A stretch of 64,000 bases of DNA from Betaproteobacteria bacterium HGW-Betaproteobacteria-12 (GTDB lineage Bacteria; Pseudomonadota; Gammaproteobacteria; Burkholderiales; Rhodocyclaceae). This document shows positions 17,022-23,811 of this stretch, one piece after another; positions within the stretch are counted from its first letter, which is position 1; every line of letters starts with the position of its first letter. The notes under the pieces are model-generated. The model ran no database searches. It saw only the letters and a list, made by a program, of their open reading frames with translations, and had not been told where the DNA came from. Location of the stretch: the NCBI GenBank assembly GCA_002842345.1, contig PHCU01000003.1, positions 22,737 to 86,736 of the forward strand, written 5' to 3'. The position numbers were made by a program, and so were the translations under genes.

Positions 17022-18005
17022 TTAGCGGGCGGCGGCCTTGTCCTTGCCGATCGGGTGGAAGGCGCGATTGATGTAGGCCAGGATGGCGCGGATCTCGGCG
17101 TTGCCGAGCACCGACTTCCAGGCCGGCATCGAGGTGTTGGGCAGGCCCTCGCGGATGGCGTGGGTCAGCGACTCGGGCGTCGCCTGGCGCATGAAGGCCG
17201 GGCTGCGCAGGTCACGCGGCGGCGGCTCGAGGAAGCGGCCGATCCAGTTCTGGCCGCTGCCGTCGTGGCCGTGGCAGAAGGCGCAGTTGACCTCGAACAG
17301 GCGTTTGCCGCGCCGTTCGAGCCGGGTCATGCCGGGCACCTTGGGCGGAATGTCGTGCAGCGCATAGGGGCTGGCGCTGGTCATCGCGTCGATCTTCGGC
17401 GGATTGGCCAGCGAGAAATGATTGCGCGGGTAGGACAGCGGCCGCGATTCCCAGGCGACATCGTCCTCGGTGGCGGCGCCGCGGTCGTGGCAGCTGACGC
17501 AACTGGACAGGTAGAGGCGCTTGCCGGCGGCCTCGTTTTCGCTCAGATTTTCCCAGGGACGGGAAAGTGGAATCTCACCTTTGGCGAAAGGGAAGGCGGC
17601 CTGGTAGCGCTCGTGCTCCGGCCAGCCGTTCTCGACCGTGTGGTAACGGGTGTTGTCGGCCTTGCGCTGGACGAACTCGTCGACGACGAAGGCGGCGACG
17701 GCCTGCATCTCGGCCTCGCTGATGATGCCGACGAACGGCTTCATCGCCGTGCCGGGGCGGCCTTCGCGCAGCACCGTCAGCACCTGGGCGGCGTTCAGGC
17801 GGGCCGGGTCGGCCTGCTTGAAATTGGTCGGCCGCGGGCTGAGGTAGGTGGCGGCCAGCGTCTGCCCGTCGCCGGAATAACCGTGGCAGAAATAGCAGCG
17901 GTAGTTATAGACGGCTCGCCCGGCCTCGACCAGCGCCGGGGCGGCGGTGGCCGGGGCGAGCAGGCAGGCGCCGGCGAGCAGCGTCAAAGCGGCACGGATC
18001 AACAT
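17022..18005 (-). CDS. Periplasmic triheme c-type cytochrome (three class-I-like domains)
   Basis: 327 residues with a signal peptide ending near ATAA. Three haem motifs (CYFCH, CVSCH and CAFCH) lie about 130 and 90 residues apart, each in a class-I cytochrome c-like domain. Methionines that could be axial ligands are present (GTAMKPF, NTSMPAW). It is 22 bp downstream of the related triheme gene at 18028 on the same strand, so the two are probably one transcript under the sigma-54-type element at 19116-19131. It is a candidate periplasmic shuttle. Confidence 0.9.
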   Translation of the reverse strand: MLIRAALTLLAGACLLAPATAAPALVEAGRAVYNYRCYFCHGYSGDGQTLAATYLSPRPTNFKQADPARLNAAQVLTVLREGRPGTAMKPFVGIISEAEMQAVAAFVVDEFVQRKADNTRYHTVENGWPEHERYQAAFPFAKGEIPLSRPWENLSENEAAGKRLYLSSCVSCHDRGAATEDDVAWESRPLSYPRNHFSLANPPKIDAMTSASPYALHDIPPKVPGMTRLERRGKRLFEVNCAFCHGHDGSGQNWIGRFLEPPPRDLRSPAFMRQATPESLTHAIREGLPNTSMPAWKSVLGNAEIRAILAYINRAFHPIGKDKAAAR

Positions 18006-18027
18006 GTTGCAGCCTCGGCGGAACGGT

Positions 18028-19065
18028 CTACTTGCCGGCCTTGCCGCGGCCCTGCTGGACGAAGCGGCGGAAGACGAATTCGCTGACGTCGGTCATCTCC
18101 TGCTCGCTCAGCACCTTGCTCCAGGCTGGCATCTCGGCGCCCAGACGACCGTCGTGCACGGCGGTGTAGATGGCCTGGCGGTTGAAGGCGAGGCGGAAGT
18201 TCTTGTCGATGAAATTGCGTGGCTTCGGATTGATGAAGTAGGCGCGCGGCCCCTTGCCGTCGCCCTTGGTGCCGTGGCAGGTGGCGCAGTTGGCCATGTA
18301 CATCTTTTCGCCCTTGCGCAGGTCGCCGCTCAGGCCGTTGGCGAACGGCAGGTCCATCCCTTCCGCATCCGGCAGGCTCTCCTGGCCGGCCCGGGCCTTG
18401 GTGCCGGAAATGCCGCCGGTGGCCGGCAGCATCAGGCCGGCGCGGACGTAATCGACGACCGCTTCGATGTCGCTGGCCGGCAGGCGGCCGGCGAAGGCGG
18501 CCATGGCGGTGTTCGGGCGGCCGTTGGTGACGGCGCCGAGCATCCGTTCGCGGGTCAGTTCGGCGCGCGCCCGCGGCGTCGTGAAGTCGCGCGGCGGGAT
18601 CAGCCCGGCGGCGCTCGGCGCACCCTGGCCGCGCTCGCCGTGACAGACCATGCAGTTCTGCGCATAGACGGTGCGGCCGCGCTGCAGCTTCGGATCGAGC
18701 GAGACCTGCTGGAAGGTGCTGCGGATGTAATCGGCCAGCGCGGCGATTTCCTTGGCGTTCAACTGGGTCGTCCAGCCGGTCATGGCGGTGCCCGGCTTGC
18801 CGTGGGTGATGATGGTGATCATCGTCTCGCGCGTCAGTTCGGGGGCGCGGGTGAAGTCCTTGGGCGGCGGCACCAGGCTGCCCTTGGCCCGGCTGTTGCC
18901 GTCGCCGCGGTCGCCGTGGCAGACCGAGCAGTAGTTGTGATAGAGCACGTCCGGTCGCACCGCCGCCGATTGGGCGGTGGGCTCGGCGGCGCCGGCAACG
19001 GCGCTGACCAGTGAAAAAACGACAAGCAGCAGGCTGCTGGTGAAGGGGAAATGCCGGGTCATCAC
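18028..19065 (-). CDS. Periplasmic triheme c-type cytochrome (three class-I-like domains)
   Basis: 345 residues. The GTG at 19063-19065 has GGAG eight bases upstream; an ATG follows one codon later. The signal peptide ends near AGAA. Three class-I-like cytochrome domains carry CSVCH, CMVCH and CATCH, with likely Met ligands in GTAMTGW, NTAMAAF and AEMPAW. It is first gene of the leftward unit that faces the cytochrome at 19208, and both divergent units begin with sigma-54-like promoters. Related to the protein at 17022. Confidence 0.9.
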   Translation of the reverse strand: MMTRHFPFTSSLLLVVFSLVSAVAGAAEPTAQSAAVRPDVLYHNYCSVCHGDRGDGNSRAKGSLVPPPKDFTRAPELTRETMITIITHGKPGTAMTGWTTQLNAKEIAALADYIRSTFQQVSLDPKLQRGRTVYAQNCMVCHGERGQGAPSAAGLIPPRDFTTPRARAELTRERMLGAVTNGRPNTAMAAFAGRLPASDIEAVVDYVRAGLMLPATGGISGTKARAGQESLPDAEGMDLPFANGLSGDLRKGEKMYMANCATCHGTKGDGKGPRAYFINPKPRNFIDKNFRLAFNRQAIYTAVHDGRLGAEMPAWSKVLSEQEMTDVSEFVFRRFVQQGRGKAGK

Positions 19066-19115
19066 GTCACGCTCTCCGTAGGACTTTGATCTTGATTGCT
19101 TGGCCGCTAGCGTCT

Positions 19116-19131
19116 AGCAATATTCAGGCCG
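19116..19131 (-). promoter_or_regulatory. Sigma-54-type promoter for the triheme cytochrome pair
   Basis: On the minus strand the sequence is CGGCCTGAATATTGCT: GG and GC exactly 10 nt apart with a perfect -12 TTGCT, though the -24 part is CGGCC rather than TGGCA. The predicted start is near 19105, giving a ~40-nt leader before the gene at 19065. Confidence 0.55.
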
Positions 19132-19145
19132 GTGCGGCGATATGG

Positions 19146-19161
19146 TGGCATGGCAATTGCT
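19146..19161 (+). promoter_or_regulatory. Sigma-54-type promoter for cytochrome gene at 19208
   Basis: TGGCATGGCAATTGCT matches the -24/-12 consensus TGGCACG-N4-TTGCW at all fixed positions except C to T at one. GG and GC are 10 nt apart. The fixed part TGGCATG-N4-TTGCT is identical to that at 21690. The predicted start is near 19172, 36 nt before the ATG. Confidence 0.75.
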
Positions 19162-19207
19162 ACGATGAGAAGAGTTTTTTTGCACATTGTTCACTGGCCT
19201 GGAATGC

Positions 19208-19546
19208 ATGAGTCCTTCGTGGATCTTCGCGCTGTTGTTGCTCCTGCCGTCGCTTGTCGATGCGGCGGAGCCGCGCAGGAAAAGCGGCGAGCACGCCAGC
19301 CTGCCGCTGAACGGCCGCGAAGTCTATGTCCGTTCCTGCGCCATGTGTCACTCGACCGGCGCCGGCGGGGCGCCGCGTCTGGGCAGTGGCGAGGATTGGG
19401 CGGAACGGGCGAAGAAGGGTCCGGCGGAATTGATGGTATCGGTCTTGCGTGGCAAGGGCGGCATGCCGCCGAAGGGCGGCAATGCCTCCCTGACGCGGGT
19501 CGAAGCCTATCTGGCGCTTGACTACATGTTGAATGTCGAGAAATAG
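19208..19546 (+). CDS. Small class I cytochrome c (cytochrome c5-like)
   Basis: 112 residues from the ATG at 19208 (a TTG seven codons earlier is the alternative). The signal peptide ends near VDAA. There is one haem motif, CAMCH, with a probable axial Met in GGMPPKGG. The domain is homologous to the N-terminal domain of the fusion cytochrome at 26836: both share the spacing CxxCH-x3-G-x2-GAPR, a following DW and GMP-x-KGG. It is the first gene of the rightward cytochrome unit, behind a strong sigma-54-type promoter and ahead of a structured RNA and terminator. Confidence 0.88.
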   Translation: MSPSWIFALLLLLPSLVDAAEPRRKSGEHASLPLNGREVYVRSCAMCHSTGAGGAPRLGSGEDWAERAKKGPAELMVSVLRGKGGMPPKGGNASLTRVEAYLALDYMLNVEK

Positions 19547-19556
19547 TTTCCAGACG

Positions 19557-19661
19557 GGCTGCCGGGCGAAAGTACATCGAAACGTACTTGGTCACCTCCC
19601 TGAACACTTGTTCCGGTAGCCATTTGCCCGCAACCCGAGCAATCGGGTTGCGGTTTTTTTT
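19557..19661 (+). ncRNA. Candidate structured leader RNA: three-way junction plus terminator
   Basis: Between the cytochrome at 19208 and the tetraheme gene at 19681, GGCTGCCGG (19557-19565) pairs with CCGGTAGCC (19613-19621), a 9-bp stem with one G-U. It encloses hairpins AAGTAC/GTACTT (19570-19589) and GAAC/GTTC (19602-19613, sharing the last base). The intrinsic terminator at 19628-19661 follows. This aptamer-then-terminator layout resembles a transcriptional riboswitch or attenuator. It does not show the conserved GEMM (c-di-GMP-I) core, and I cannot assign it to a class. It may simply be an intercistronic structure. Confidence 0.4.
19628..19661 (+). terminator. Intrinsic terminator between cytochrome genes
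   Basis: CCGCAACCCGA-GCAA-TCGGGTTGCGG forms a perfect 11-bp stem with a 4-nt loop, followed by eight T. It ends 19 bp before the next ATG, so read-through into the tetraheme and downstream genes must be partial or regulated. Confidence 0.85.
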
Positions 19662-19680
19662 ACTGGAGTTGGGATTGTCG

Positions 19681-20391
19681 ATGCGAATTGCCCTGGCGCT
19701 GCTGCTGCTCGTCCCCCTTGCCGGACATCTGCGCGCGGCTGACATTCGCGCCACGCCGCATAACCTGGCGCAGCAGGGGGCGGCGGTCGAGGCCGAGGAA
19801 GTCTGCGTCTTCTGCCACACGCCGCAAATATCGGCCGACCTGGCCGCCCGCAGTTCGGTCAGCCTGCAGCCGGCCTGGCAGCCCTCGTTGTCCACCAGTC
19901 ATTCCTTCGTGATGTTCGACGACATTGGCCGCCTGCAATTCGGCGACAAGCCGGCGGTCGGCTCGCAATCGATCGCCTGCCTGTCCTGCCACGATTCAAA
20001 CCAGGCGTTTTCGGTCCAGGCGGCGGAGTCCGATCACCCGTTCGGCATCCCCTATCGGGGCTATTCCCGCGGCCGGGAAAGAACGCCGGACGAGATTGCC
20101 GCCGCGCGCAGCATGCCGTCGCGGCAGGCCAAGGAGTTGAAGGGGCTCGACGACTTTCGCCAGCCGAGCCGCGGGGTCGTCGACAATCGCACCGTCTGGT
20201 GGGTGTCGGCTTCCGGCGTGACGCCGTTCCGCACGCGCGCCGACCTGCCGTTGTATGCCCGTCCCCAGGCGGCCGGCGAAGTGCCGTTCGTCGAATGCAG
20301 CAGCTGTCATGATCCGCATGCCAGTAGCGCGTTGTTCCTGCGTGTGGATAATGCGGGCAGCCGTTTGTGCCTGACCTGTCATGACAAGTAA
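19681..20391 (+). CDS. Periplasmic tetraheme cytochrome c
   Basis: 236 residues with a short signal peptide ending near LRAA. ATG at 19681 is used; a TTG two codons earlier is better spaced from GGAG. Four haem motifs appear in order: CVFCH, CLSCH, CSSCH and CLTCH. The layout (KHNL/PHNL, CVFCHTP, a CLSCHD, DHPF, CSSCHDPH, a terminal CLxCH) is shared with the gene at 21771 and with the first part of the undecaheme protein at 31824, so these are paralogues. It is probably co-transcribed with the NHL lipoprotein 23 bp downstream. Confidence 0.88.
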   Translation: MRIALALLLLVPLAGHLRAADIRATPHNLAQQGAAVEAEEVCVFCHTPQISADLAARSSVSLQPAWQPSLSTSHSFVMFDDIGRLQFGDKPAVGSQSIACLSCHDSNQAFSVQAAESDHPFGIPYRGYSRGRERTPDEIAAARSMPSRQAKELKGLDDFRQPSRGVVDNRTVWWVSASGVTPFRTRADLPLYARPQAAGEVPFVECSSCHDPHASSALFLRVDNAGSRLCLTCHDK

Positions 20392-20414
20392 TCGTTAGAA
20401 AATTGGGGGTGGAT

Positions 20415-21569
20415 ATGCTTACCAAGCAAGAGAATTTCCCGGGCGTCACGGCCGTTTTGCTGGCCCTTGCCCTGGTGCTGGTCGGTGGCTGCGCCCCGGT
20501 GCAGGAACGTGCCGCGGCCGAGAAGGAGAGCTCGCTGATCTACCCACCGCCGCCGGATGAGCCGCGCTACGCCTACGAGCGCACCATCTACGGCAGTGCC
20601 GACGTGACGCCGCGCAACAAGGACGCGGCGCTCAAGCGTGCGCTGACCGGCGAACTGGAGACCTCGGAAGGCCTGGTCAAGCCCTACGCGGTGACCGTCC
20701 ATCGCGGGCGGATTTTCGTCAGCGACTCGGCCGACCGCTTCGTCAAGGTCTTCGACGTGCCGGAAGGCCGCTATTTCAAGATCGGCGATGACGAACGCGG
20801 GCCGCTGACCAAGCCGCTCGGCCTCGATGTCGATGCCGCCGGCAATCTCTTCGTTGCCGACGGCACGGCCAAGGTGATCATGGTCTACGACCGCAACGGC
20901 AAGTACCTGCGGCGGATCGGCGGGCCCAAGGTCTTCGAGCGCCTGTCGAGCGTCACTGTCGATGCCGCCGGGGGGCGCGTCTTCGTCACCGATATCGGCG
21001 GCGTTTCGTCCGATCAGCACAAGATCCATGTCTTCGACAGCAATAACGGCACGCACCTGTTCGATCTCGGCAAGCGCGGCATCGGGCCGGGCGAGTTCAA
21101 CCTGCCGCGCGACGTGGCGATCGGCAGCAACGGCCAGATCTACGTCGTCGATGGCGGCAATTTCCGCGTCCAGGTCTTCGACCGCAACGGCAAATTCATG
21201 ACCAGCTTCGGCTCGGTCGGCAAACAGTTGGGCAATTTTGCCCGGCCCAAAGAGATCGCCACCGATTCGGCCGGCAACGTCTATGTCGTCGATGCCGCCT
21301 TCGGCAACTTCCAGATCTTCACCGGCGACGGCGATCTGCTGATGTTCATCGGCGAACGCTCGGAGCGCGACGGGCCCGCCCGCTACATGCTGCCTTCGGG
21401 TATCTACGTCGATGAAGACGGGCGTGTTTACATGGTCGACCAGTGGTTCAAGAAGATCGACGTGTTCCGGCCGGCGGGCCTGCCGACCGAGGCCGGCTTC
21501 CTCAACAAGCGCGCCGTAGCCGCCGAGGCAGCGACGGGCGGCAAGGCCGGCGCCGCTTCCCGGCAGTGA
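20415..21569 (+). CDS. NHL-repeat beta-propeller lipoprotein
   Basis: 384 residues. The N-terminus is a lipoprotein signal with lipobox VGGC near residue 26. Residues ~90-355 form about six NHL-type blades with repeated units such as GLDVDAAGNLFVAD, DVAIGSNGQIYVVD, EIATDSAGNVYVVD and GIYVDEDGRVYMVD, i.e. a six-bladed propeller. It is likely anchored to the inner leaflet of the outer membrane or facing the periplasm. Paralogue of the lipoprotein at 30755. In this locus it probably scaffolds cytochromes or the barrel; no catalytic residues are evident. Confidence 0.85.
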   Translation: MLTKQENFPGVTAVLLALALVLVGGCAPVQERAAAEKESSLIYPPPPDEPRYAYERTIYGSADVTPRNKDAALKRALTGELETSEGLVKPYAVTVHRGRIFVSDSADRFVKVFDVPEGRYFKIGDDERGPLTKPLGLDVDAAGNLFVADGTAKVIMVYDRNGKYLRRIGGPKVFERLSSVTVDAAGGRVFVTDIGGVSSDQHKIHVFDSNNGTHLFDLGKRGIGPGEFNLPRDVAIGSNGQIYVVDGGNFRVQVFDRNGKFMTSFGSVGKQLGNFARPKEIATDSAGNVYVVDAAFGNFQIFTGDGDLLMFIGERSERDGPARYMLPSGIYVDEDGRVYMVDQWFKKIDVFRPAGLPTEAGFLNKRAVAAEAATGGKAGAASRQ

Positions 21570-21591
21570 GAATATGCCGTTCCTGAGCGCG

Positions 21592-21624
21592 GGAAATTCC
21601 CGGAAATTTTCCGGGAATTCCCCT
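21592..21624. promoter_or_regulatory. Large palindrome upstream of sigma-54 promoter (enhancer candidate)
   Basis: GGGAAATTCCCGGAA pairs with TTCCGGGAATTCCC, a 14-bp stem with one bulged A. It contains TTCCCGG and CCGGGAA half-sites like those at 11859 and 38256. Its centre is about 107 bp upstream of the predicted start of the promoter at 21690, a usual distance for NtrC-type enhancer sites. It could alternatively act as a terminator-like hairpin after the NHL gene. Confidence 0.45.
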
Positions 21625-21689
21625 GTTAAATTTGTGGGATTGGCGCGGTAAATATTGTAAGTGCTTGATTGTAGGCGATAACGAATCTC

Positions 21690-21705
21690 TGGCATGTGAG
21701 TTGCT
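21690..21705 (+). promoter_or_regulatory. Sigma-54-type promoter for tetraheme cytochrome at 21771
   Basis: TGGCATGTGAGTTGCT matches TGGCACG-N4-TTGCW with one mismatch, and its fixed bases are identical to the element at 19146. GG-N10-GC spacing is exact. The predicted start is near 21715, giving a ~55-nt leader. Confidence 0.75.
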
Positions 21706-21770
21706 AATGTATGTTCGGTCGGGCCAATCGGCTCGTTCTTGATCAATCATTTATCGGTCGGGGGTATTAC

Positions 21771-22646
21771 ATGTCCAATCACACCAGGGAAGCACGAGGT
21801 CTCGCCGGGCTCGTGGTCAGGATGCTGGCAATTGCCGCATTCGCTCTCGGCGCCGCCGGGGCGCATGCCGGCATCGCCAACACCAAGCACAATCTCGGCG
21901 CCGACAACGCCACCAACGAAAACTTCATGGGTGCGGGCGGCACGACGGAAATCTGCGTCTTCTGCCATACGCCGCACGCCTCCAACACCAACGTTACGGC
22001 GCCCTTGTGGAACAAGCCGGTGGCGGCGGGTGCCAGCTACACCACCTACACGACGGCGACCTCGGCGACCATCGAAGGCTCGGTCGACATGTCCGGCATC
22101 TCGCTGGCCTGCCTGTCCTGCCATGACGGCACCCAGGCCATGGACACCATGATCAACCGCCCGGGTTCCGGTGGCTACAACGCTGCCGGTGCGGTAACCG
22201 GTGGCACCTGGAACGGCGCCCGCCAGAGCAACGGTCAGCTGATCAATGCCGGCGAATTCATCGCCAATCTGGGCACCGACCTGAGCAACGATCACCCGGT
22301 CGGTATTCAGTACTGCGGCGGCGGCATCTCCACCGGCGGCGCGTCCACCACGGATGCTTCTTCCGGTACCTGCCGCGACGGCGACTTCAATGCCCCGCAG
22401 AACGGCCTGATCGGCGGCCATCGTGCCTGGTGGGTGGATACCTCGGCCGGTGCGGCCGGTACCCGCCAGAAGACCGACATGGTCCTCTACGCCCGTGCTC
22501 CGGTGCTGGCCGGCGATGCCACCAGCGGCCAGTTCCAGCCCTTCGTCGAATGCGCCAGCTGCCATGATCCGCACAGTGAAAACCCGACCTTCCTGCGCGT
22601 CCCGAATACGCAAAGCGCGGTCTGTCTGGCATGTCACAACAAGTAA
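21771..22646 (+). CDS. Periplasmic tetraheme cytochrome c
   Basis: 291 residues from the ATG at 21771 with GGGGG seven bases upstream. The N-terminus is a signal peptide ending near AHAG. Four haem motifs appear: CVFCH, CLSCH, CASCH and CLACH. Paralogue of the tetraheme protein at 19681 and of the N-terminal part of the undecaheme protein, sharing KHNL, CVFCHTPHA, DLSNDHP and CHDPH. Between haems 2 and 3 it has a ~130-residue insert rich in Gly, Ala, Thr and Ser. It has its own sigma-54-type promoter and is followed by an intrinsic terminator before the PPIase gene. Confidence 0.88.
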   Translation: MSNHTREARGLAGLVVRMLAIAAFALGAAGAHAGIANTKHNLGADNATNENFMGAGGTTEICVFCHTPHASNTNVTAPLWNKPVAAGASYTTYTTATSATIEGSVDMSGISLACLSCHDGTQAMDTMINRPGSGGYNAAGAVTGGTWNGARQSNGQLINAGEFIANLGTDLSNDHPVGIQYCGGGISTGGASTTDASSGTCRDGDFNAPQNGLIGGHRAWWVDTSAGAAGTRQKTDMVLYARAPVLAGDATSGQFQPFVECASCHDPHSENPTFLRVPNTQSAVCLACHNK

Positions 22647-22682
22647 GTAATAGTTGCGGGTAACCGCACTAGTTCTGGCAAT

Positions 22683-22718
22683 CGGGCCGGCCCGCAAGGT
22701 GTTCGGCCCGTTTTTTTT
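22683..22718 (+). terminator. Intrinsic terminator before PPIase gene
   Basis: CGGGCCG and CGGCCCG form a 7-bp stem with a 14-nt loop, followed by eight T. As at 19661, the next gene's ribosome site begins directly after the T run (CTGGAGG), so downstream expression depends on read-through or another promoter. Confidence 0.75.
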
Positions 22719-22732
22719 CTGGAGGTAGTCAC

Positions 22733-23791
22733 GTGAGCAATTATTCCCGAGCCTGCTATCGCCTTGGCATTGCCCTGCTGGCGGTGCTTCCCGGTTTGCC
22801 GATGGTCCATGCCCAGGCGGCCGTCAATCCGGAAACGCCGGCCGTCGCCGCCCAGCAACCCGAAGCAGCCGTGCGCAAGGACGCCCACGACAGCGTCTTC
22901 GCCGTGATCAACGGGCGTGCGGTGCCGACCTCGGACTACGAAATGGCCTTCACCACCCTGGTCCGCCAGCGCTTCTATCACGGGCAGATCCCGGAGAACG
23001 AACTGGCGGCGGTGCGCGAGGAAATCAAGAACAAGCTGGTACAGCGCATCGTGCTGCTCGAAGAAGCCCAGCGCCGCAAGATCGTGGCGGATGAGGCACA
23101 GATCGAGGAAACGCTGGCCGGTTACGAGAAGCGCTATACCAACAGCCCGCAATGGCAGCAAAATCGCCAGATTCTGTTGCCCGAGCTGCGCAAGCAGCTG
23201 GCCGAACAGAGCCTGATTGCGCAACTGGACAAAGCGGTGCGCGATCTGCTGGCACCCACCGATGACGAGGTCCGTGCCCATTACGACCAGCATCCCGAAT
23301 TGTTTACCGAGCCGGAGAAGCTCCGTCTGTCGGTGATCCTGCTCGCCGTCGATCCGTCTTCGCCGGCGACCGCCTGGCAGGGCACCCGCGAGGAAGCCAA
23401 GGCCATCTACGGCCGGCTGATGAACGGTGCCGATTTCGACGAGGCGGCCCGCCTGCATTCCAGCGTCAATGCCGACAAGAGCGGCGACATGGGCTACCTG
23501 CACCGCGGCATGATTCCCGAGCTGATCCAGAAGAAGATCGATGAGTTCGAGGTGGGCAAGATCAACCCGCCGATGGATACCCTCGAAGGGGTGGCCATCT
23601 TCCGCCTGGCCGATCGTCTGCCGGCGAAGAAGCGCGAATTTGCCGACGTCGCCACGCGCGCACGGGAATTGCTGGTACGTGAGCGTCAGGATACCGCCTG
23701 GAAAACCTTGATCGAAGGCCTGGTGGCCAAGGCTGACGTCAAGTTCATGCACGCAGCCTCATCCGAGCTGCGTGAGGGAGTCACCAAGTAG
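22733..23791 (+). CDS. Periplasmic parvulin-type peptidyl-prolyl isomerase (SurA/PpiD-like)
   Basis: 352 residues from a GTG with GGAGG seven bases upstream. The signal peptide ends near VHAQ. An N-terminal SurA-N-like helical chaperone region (about 55-185) precedes a parvulin domain (about 195-300, with the GDMGYLHRGMIPE motif). It lies between a cytochrome gene and the barrel gene, 20 bp ahead of the latter. Family knowledge makes it a folding factor; position suggests a dedicated chaperone for the barrel or for the multihaem cytochromes. Confidence 0.88.
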   Translation: MSNYSRACYRLGIALLAVLPGLPMVHAQAAVNPETPAVAAQQPEAAVRKDAHDSVFAVINGRAVPTSDYEMAFTTLVRQRFYHGQIPENELAAVREEIKNKLVQRIVLLEEAQRRKIVADEAQIEETLAGYEKRYTNSPQWQQNRQILLPELRKQLAEQSLIAQLDKAVRDLLAPTDDEVRAHYDQHPELFTEPEKLRLSVILLAVDPSSPATAWQGTREEAKAIYGRLMNGADFDEAARLHSSVNADKSGDMGYLHRGMIPELIQKKIDEFEVGKINPPMDTLEGVAIFRLADRLPAKKREFADVATRARELLVRERQDTAWKTLIEGLVAKADVKFMHAASSELREGVTK

Positions 23792-23811
23792 TCATAGCGG
23801 TTTCATCGAAG

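Noticed and set aside
13123-17025. 1300-codon open frame on the plus strand, antisense to the CHASE-PAS-GGDEF-EAL gene
   Set aside because: The opposite strand encodes recognisable domains over its whole length. Long antisense frames are expected in GC-rich codon usage, and this translation has no recognisable domain and is Asp/Gly/Val-rich.
19557-19661. GEMM c-di-GMP-I riboswitch upstream of a cytochrome gene
   Set aside because: The conserved GEMM core segments are not present, so only an unclassified structured RNA is reported.
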